From an uncultured Cyclobacteriaceae bacterium (GTDB lineage: Bacteria > Bacteroidota > Bacteroidia > Cytophagales > Cyclobacteriaceae), in assembly GCA_905479015.1 (NCBI GenBank), contig CAJQKV010000025.1, positions 45,498-109,497 on the forward strand: DNA of 64,000 nt. Direction: 5' to 3'. Positions within the stretch are counted from its first letter, which is position 1, and each line of letters starts with the position of its first letter. The notes beneath the pieces were generated by a model. The model saw only the letters and a list, made by a program, of their open reading frames with translations, searched no databases and was not told where the DNA came from. The translations under genes were made by a program, and so were the position numbers. This document shows positions 59,707 through 64,000 of the stretch, piece by piece.

Positions 59707-60555
59707 ATGATAAAATACGATTGGCATCCTTTACGTTACGTTCCCCCTAACACATTTTTAACGCTTAATACAAAGCTTCATTTGGCGGCTCAAAATGTGG
59801 CCTTAGTAGGTATTCATTACACCGAGCAAGCGGATGAGCAGCCACACAATACCCTGAGTTGGATTCCTGGCCTTTGGAGAATGGCTGGGCGTTGGGTAGA
59901 GGGCACCAAAACTTTTCGTTCATCCCTTTCCCTTACCTCATTTGAACTCTTCCTGGTGGACAAAAAGCTCAATACACTGGGCCAGTTTTCGTTGATAGAT
60001 AAAAAATTCAATCAATCCCTTCTTTGGTTAGAAGAACAAATGGGTTCCTTAGACTTGGGTCATCAACACCTTTCTCTTAAGATCCCTTACAAAATGACGG
60101 GCCTCCATCAAAACCTCCCCTTTGATGGGATTGACCTCGATCTATTGACACATTTGGGTGCCTATTATCACAACACCTTTATCCTTTTTCGTGATTTTCG
60201 AGCACAATCGGAAGATGCGACTTCCGAAATCAGGATTTGGCCCCAATTTTTGAATCAAACCTTAAATATTATTGTCAAAGATTCGGGGGATGCGCATTTA
60301 GATACCTATGTAACCCTCGGCTACATGCCCGGAGGCGTATATACAAAAGAACCTTGTTTTTATGTCAAGTCACGGCCGCATACCGAAGTGACCGTATTGA
60401 AGCCCTTGCCCAAGGGGGCTTATTGGAACCAGACCGATTGGACCGGAGCCCTCCTCCCGATATCTACTATTTGGGATCTTGAAGATCAGCAGTCATTTGT
60501 CTTTTCTTTTTATAAAAATGCCTTTGAACAGTTAAAAAACGCCCTTTTAGGTTGA
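59707..60555 (+). CDS. Conserved hypothetical protein
   Basis: A 282-residue soluble protein I do not recognise. The ATG at 59707 (MIKYDWHPLRYVPPNTF) is preferred to a TTG at 59695. It is rich in beta strands and tryptophans (SWIPGLWRMAGRWVEG, WLEEQMGSL) and ends with helix-forming FYKNAFEQLKNALLG. No signal peptide or membrane segment is present. It follows the TerB-like gene closely and converges on the next gene with four bases between stops. No enzymatic motif is apparent. Confidence 0.6.
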   Translation: MIKYDWHPLRYVPPNTFLTLNTKLHLAAQNVALVGIHYTEQADEQPHNTLSWIPGLWRMAGRWVEGTKTFRSSLSLTSFELFLVDKKLNTLGQFSLIDKKFNQSLLWLEEQMGSLDLGHQHLSLKIPYKMTGLHQNLPFDGIDLDLLTHLGAYYHNTFILFRDFRAQSEDATSEIRIWPQFLNQTLNIIVKDSGDAHLDTYVTLGYMPGGVYTKEPCFYVKSRPHTEVTVLKPLPKGAYWNQTDWTGALLPISTIWDLEDQQSFVFSFYKNAFEQLKNALLG

Positions 60556-60559
60556 TCCC

Positions 60560-61612
60560 TTATTTTTGGAATTGCGCCATCATGAGGGCTTTAAAATTAT
60601 ACAAGGCGTCTTCCCAAGTTTCATCTGCATCATAATAGCGTCCCGCATAAAGATCCCCATTGGCGGTTTTCTGAATATAAAACTTATACACTTTTTTTTG
60701 CTTTTCTAAGGTCTTGAGCGTTCGGTTTCCTTCCACGGGTACCGTCGAAATGTATTGGGTTTGGGAAGGGTCCAGCTCATAGCCCAATGCCGTTCGTAAC
60801 TCGTCGCCGGGCATGTAGGCATACCGCAAGACGTACTGATATCGATTTTTTGAATACGCAGCGTCTGATTGATCCTCAAGAAATTCGACTTTGTAAGGGT
60901 AATCGGAAAAGATTTCTTGGATACGGGCATTTTTTAGCGCCACCCTTTCATTGTATTGAGACAGATACGCACGTTGTTCATCGTTCAAGAAAGCCCCATC
61001 GGCAGGCAGGCTAGAGAATAATGAGACAGCGAGTGGAAATCGCTTGAGTTGCGTCGGGTAACGTGGAAAATGAGTCCCACTAAAAAGCTGGACTCGGGTA
61101 TCGAACTCCGGTCCTGGTGGAATTAAGTAATTGCTGTAGGGTAAATCCAGGGTCTTCATTTTATTGGCCAATTGAATCAAGACCTGATTTATTGTTTGAC
61201 CCTTTGCTTGCCATGCTTTGGTCTCAAAATCCACCCATGTGGCGGTCCCCATACGCGCCAAAGTCAACGTAACCCCTTGGGTAGATACCTCCACAAACAT
61301 CAAGAGCCCGATGTCTCTTTTTTGTAAAGCCGCAAGGGTCTTTCTATAGACATCTTGCCCCCCATACAATTGATCATAATAGAGATAGCGCATGGCATCA
61401 ATACCCATTGCTTCCAAATTTAAATGCAGTTTTTGCGCCAGCGATGGATCCTCCACCTCGGGCATCTGATGGATGATGACGCAGACTCGATCCGAAGTAA
61501 TCCCCACGGGCAAATTCCCTGACAGCGTCATCAAAGGAGTTTCAAAAACCTGTGCCCAAACCCCTTGGGTAAGCACACAAAAAAACAAGGCCATTAATTT
61601 TTTATTTACCAT
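60560..61612 (-). CDS. Exported protein of unknown function
   Basis: A 350-residue protein with signal peptide MVNKKLMALFFCVLTQGVWAQ. The mature part first has an alpha/beta look (DRVCVIIHQMPEVED, IGLLMFVEVSTQG), then a Tyr-rich section (RYQYVLRYAYMPGDELRTALGY) and a C-terminal YAGRYYDADETWEDALYNF. No named domain is evident. It is probably periplasmic. It is divergent from tag (58 bases between starts) and convergent with the gene at 59707. Confidence 0.6.
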   Translation of the reverse strand: MVNKKLMALFFCVLTQGVWAQVFETPLMTLSGNLPVGITSDRVCVIIHQMPEVEDPSLAQKLHLNLEAMGIDAMRYLYYDQLYGGQDVYRKTLAALQKRDIGLLMFVEVSTQGVTLTLARMGTATWVDFETKAWQAKGQTINQVLIQLANKMKTLDLPYSNYLIPPGPEFDTRVQLFSGTHFPRYPTQLKRFPLAVSLFSSLPADGAFLNDEQRAYLSQYNERVALKNARIQEIFSDYPYKVEFLEDQSDAAYSKNRYQYVLRYAYMPGDELRTALGYELDPSQTQYISTVPVEGNRTLKTLEKQKKVYKFYIQKTANGDLYAGRYYDADETWEDALYNFKALMMAQFQK

Positions 61613-61670
61613 TTTTTTTCGCCAGACTTAACTAAATTTATAAGGTACTTATGATACCAAATCGACTCTT

Positions 61671-62258
61671 ATGAATAAAAAAATTTGCGCGTGGGCAGCC
61701 CATACCTATCCCGATTATATCAGCTATCATAACGAAGAATGGGGAGTTCCCGTGCACGAAGATAAGACACATTTTGAATTTTTAACTTTAGAAGGGGCAC
61801 AAGCAGGCCTTAGTTGGCGAACTATTTTAAACAAAAGGGGTGGCTATCGCGAGGCATTTGCTGATTTTAATGTGTCTCGCATCTCAAAATTTACCTCCAC
61901 ACATCTAGCGTCCCTCATGACGAACCCCAATATTGTCAGAAACCGGCTTAAAATAGCCTCTGTGCATGAAAATGCTAAAGCGTTTATCCAAATACAAAAA
62001 GAATTTGGCTCCTTTGATGCTTATGTGTGGCGCTTTGTCGATCACCAACCTATCCAAGGCGCATGGCACGCAAAAAAAGAGGGCCCGCCCAGTCAGTCCA
62101 ACAGGTCTCTTCAATTATCCAAAGACCTCAAAAAACGGGGATTCAAATTTGTGGGCAGCACCATCATGTATGCCTATATGCAAGCTATCGGGATGGTCAA
62201 TGATCATGGTCATGATTGTTATCGCTACCGGCAAATCAAGGCGCTCACAAGTTCTTGA
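61671..62258 (+). CDS. tag: DNA-3-methyladenine glycosylase I
   Basis: A 195-residue alkylation-repair glycosylase removing 3-methyladenine. The zinc snap is present: Cys6 and His20 at the N-terminus, His179 and Cys183 at the C-terminus (NDHGHDC). The YHNEEWGVP, LTLEGAQAGLSWRTIL (with the catalytic-pocket Glu41 and Trp49) and GFKFVGSTIMYAYMQAIGMVNDH segments are diagnostic. The length is normal. The last 14 bases overlap the convergent CXXCH lipoprotein gene. Confidence 0.95.
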   Translation: MNKKICAWAAHTYPDYISYHNEEWGVPVHEDKTHFEFLTLEGAQAGLSWRTILNKRGGYREAFADFNVSRISKFTSTHLASLMTNPNIVRNRLKIASVHENAKAFIQIQKEFGSFDAYVWRFVDHQPIQGAWHAKKEGPPSQSNRSLQLSKDLKKRGFKFVGSTIMYAYMQAIGMVNDHGHDCYRYRQIKALTSS

Positions 62259-62886
62259 TGATTTCTTTTTTTGGTATTTTGATGCGCCAAAGTCCCATCA
62301 GCGCACCCTCTTCAAAATCAAATGATTGGTCTTCAGGGAACTGCTCTTGCAGTAATTTGTTGGTTTTAGCATCTATCTGCAGCCCTTTTTTGCCATGGCA
62401 TCCCTGACAGGCTTGCTTCATATAAATGGGTGCCCAATAGCGCAGCGTCGTCTCATTTAGTTCCTCTAAACTTGGGATGATTTTAAGTTGCCGTCGAGCG
62501 GCGTATTCAAAAGCTTCATAGACCGCCACTTCAACCGAATCCAATGCGCGGCCCCTTCTTCTCGGATTCAATGAAATTCTAGAGACTTCAATGCCCCGTG
62601 CTTGGGCCGCCACCACCGCAGGCAATGATGGGAGGCTGCATCGATCGATACCCTTCTCAACGGCAAGCAAAGAGGCCAAATGTTGACGGGTCACCTCAGC
62701 TTGTATGGCTTCTCCTGTGTTTAGGGCACGCGTCATGATATCGGAAGCTGAAACTTTTCTAATCTTTCGAGACTGAATCTCTTCTTTGATGGCTTTGCTG
62801 TCCACAGGCGCCCCCGGATCACAGGCAGCGGTAAGCATCATCGCCGTAAGAAATAGGCAACAGCTCAGATCACTTGTCTTCATCAT
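62245..62886 (-). CDS. DUF3365-type c-haem lipoprotein
   Basis: A 213-residue lipoprotein with leader MMKTSDLSCCLFLTAMMLTAAC (lipid cysteine Cys22). A helical sensor-like domain (about 40-155) with SRISLNPRRRGRALDSVEVA matches DUF3365/Tll0287-like haem domains. A single haem c site CQGCH is at residues 160-164. It is presumably in the periplasmic or outer membrane, sensing or passing electrons; the partner is unknown. It overlaps tag by 14 bases at the stops. Confidence 0.8.
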   Translation of the reverse strand: MMKTSDLSCCLFLTAMMLTAACDPGAPVDSKAIKEEIQSRKIRKVSASDIMTRALNTGEAIQAEVTRQHLASLLAVEKGIDRCSLPSLPAVVAAQARGIEVSRISLNPRRRGRALDSVEVAVYEAFEYAARRQLKIIPSLEELNETTLRYWAPIYMKQACQGCHGKKGLQIDAKTNKLLQEQFPEDQSFDFEEGALMGLWRIKIPKKEIIKNL

Positions 62887-63048
62887 CTCTTAAAAGTAGC
62901 TTTCATTTGGGGCCAAAGATAAATGGGAAATGCTTAGGCCCTCACGTTCTTATTGAGAATAACGGTCAATAAACACAATAAATTTAAAGAAAGACACCTA
63001 TATAACGCATTCCATTCATTTATAATAGAATTAATCAATTTGACCTTT

Positions 63049-63056
63049 TATATTTG
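63049..63056 (+). promoter_or_regulatory. Predicted -7 box of the PorP/SprF-type gene
   Basis: TATATTTG is a perfect TAnnTTTG box, giving a start near 63063 and a leader of about 36 bases to the ATG at 63099. A TTTG lies only 6 bases upstream, too close for a -33 box. Confidence 0.5.
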
Positions 63057-63098
63057 TTCTAATGAATAAGAATTGATTGTTCATAAAATTAACCTAAT

Positions 63099-64000
63099 AT
63101 GAAACTTTGCAGATTATTTTTATCTTGGATAGTGCTCTTGTTTTTTCTTCCCTCCATGAGCCAAGATCTTGGATTTTCACAATACTACAACGCCCCCATT
63201 TTTCTAAATCCTGCCTTTACGGGTACTTCCGAATTCACACGCGTTGGGTTAAATTATAGAATGCAAAAGGTCGGCTCGCTTTCGGCCTACAATATTTCTC
63301 AAGTTTCATTAGATCACAGCTTCAAGGATTATCACAGCAGTGTGGGCCTCATGGTGTTCAATGAAGTAGATGAGGCCAGTGGCTATACCCACAACAAATT
63401 GGCCCTTCCTTTGTGCTATGACTTCTCTGTATCCAAGAATATGCAGATCCGGTTTGGTCTGGAGGGGAGTTACAGTCAACAAAACTTCAATGTCGGCAAT
63501 TTTATCTTTTCGGATCAGTTAGATGCTTTTGGCAACATCACAGGGCTGTCTGCAGAAAGTTTGGCTTCGGGTAAGGTCAACTATTTTGATGCCTCATTTG
63601 GTGTGCTGGGCTATTCCAAGGAACTCTGGTTTGGATTTGCTGCGCACAATCTGTTTAAAAACAATATCTCTTTCATGGAGGGCAGTGAATATCAACTGAA
63701 GACTCGTTTTTCTGGTCACATGGGCTACCGGTACCGACTCAAGACACTTTCGCGACAGTCCCGCAGAAACATCGCCATCATGCCCACCTTTAGTTTTACC
63801 AGTCAAGGACCGCTGAATCGTTTGGATGTGGGTATGTACAATGTGATCGATCCTGTCATTATTGGGGTTTTCTACGGCACGGATCCCTTTGCTTTTGAAG
63901 ACAATAATTTTCTCAGCTTGATGATCGGCTTGAAGAAAAACACGTTTACCACGATTTACAGTTATGACCTGTCTTTGACCCAGGGTGCTGCCATGCAAGG
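63099..64000 (+). CDS. PorP/SprF family type IX secretion membrane protein, partial (3' end outside window)
   Basis: The ATG at 63099 opens a frame with no stop to base 64000, so at least 300 codons. The signal peptide ends near SMSQ. The mature start DLGFSQYYNAPIFLNPAFTG is the hallmark of the PorP/SprF family. SVGLMVFNEVDEASG, LCYDFSVSKNMQIRFGLEGSY and VNYFDASFGVLGYSKELWFGFAAHNLF follow as barrel strands. Family members sit in the outer membrane, and many pair with secreted gliding adhesins or other T9SS cargo; the cargo gene would be expected beside it, outside the window. Confidence 0.93.
   Translation, partial: MKLCRLFLSWIVLLFFLPSMSQDLGFSQYYNAPIFLNPAFTGTSEFTRVGLNYRMQKVGSLSAYNISQVSLDHSFKDYHSSVGLMVFNEVDEASGYTHNKLALPLCYDFSVSKNMQIRFGLEGSYSQQNFNVGNFIFSDQLDAFGNITGLSAESLASGKVNYFDASFGVLGYSKELWFGFAAHNLFKNNISFMEGSEYQLKTRFSGHMGYRYRLKTLSRQSRRNIAIMPTFSFTSQGPLNRLDVGMYNVIDPVIIGVFYGTDPFAFEDNNFLSLMIGLKKNTFTTIYSYDLSLTQGAAMQ

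Noticed and set aside
1..64000. tRNA, rRNA, CRISPR arrays, insertion sequences or prophage
   Set aside because: I saw no cloverleaf-like arms, no regularly spaced repeats, no transposase or integrase, and no phage structural gene; a tRNA scan would be needed to be certain.

Overview
The window is a piece of a Bacteroidota chromosome, most likely from a gliding-type lineage such as Cytophagales or its relatives. The evidence is the set of Bacteroidota-restricted genes: gldB, gldD, gldE, a gldJ-type lipoprotein, a PorP/SprF-type secretion protein, and the DUF4295, DUF4175, DUF4301, DUF6134, DUF6702 and DUF5522 families. Many upstream regions carry the Bacteroidota promoter signature (TTTG, about 19-23 bases, then TAnnTTTG), and genes lack Shine-Dalgarno sites almost everywhere. 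No rRNA, tRNA, CRISPR array, transposase or phage gene was found. Most of the window is ordinary core chromosome with a few accessory patches.

Layout. 1-4.3 kb: the end of an FG-GAP repeat protein, then hemB, a TSUP permease and rocD on the minus strand. 4.4-6.3 kb: a tiny DUF5522 gene, then rpmB-rpmG-DUF4295-ftsY. 6.4-8.7 kb: a DUF6134 protein, the gliding lipoprotein gldB, and a small outer-membrane barrel. 8.7-11.5 kb: a minus-strand operon of HU, a TPR protein, a 29-residue COX24-like protein and rng. 11.6-17.1 kb: mutY-ssb-gldE-gldD, then recG. 17.2-23.4 kb: peptidases (DmpA and VanX types), a zinc-ribbon membrane peptide, a Tat-exported class V aminotransferase, a dehydrogenase and two LolA-like proteins. 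23.4-29.8 kb: an M1 peptidase, HupE/UreJ, DUF6702, a 2'-5' RNA ligase-like protein and a large DUF5117 metalloprotease.

30.1-37.8 kb is the most accessory-looking stretch. It has a Wzi-type outer-membrane protein, three glycosyltransferases, an AT-rich ABC exporter of the cyclic-peptide (SyrD/PvdE) class with two tiny basic ORFs directly in front of it, and DUF4301. 38-43.5 kb holds mfd, a gldJ-type lipoprotein, and a membrane-protein gene broken by two compensating frameshifts. 43.7-52.9 kb holds comF and the block DUF4175-ybeY-mnmG-methyltransferase-Ig-like lipoprotein.

52,947-53,307 is an AT-rich intergenic region with a cluster of DnaA-box-like 9-mers just beyond the mnmG block. Plus-strand genes are C-rich to its left and lean towards G to its right, so I propose it as a candidate replication origin. 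53.3-64 kb then holds a TPR protein, a MarR regulator behind a perfect palindrome, YjbQ, a Na/Ca-type exchanger, a FabG-like reductase, a TerB-like protein, two unrecognised proteins, tag, a CXXCH lipoprotein, and a PorP/SprF gene that runs off the right edge.

Several real genes are very short or have non-ATG starts (DUF5522 4400-4561, DUF4295 5078-5227, COX24-like 10298-10387, zinc ribbon 19288-19464). All function calls come from motif and family recognition by eye; no searches were run.
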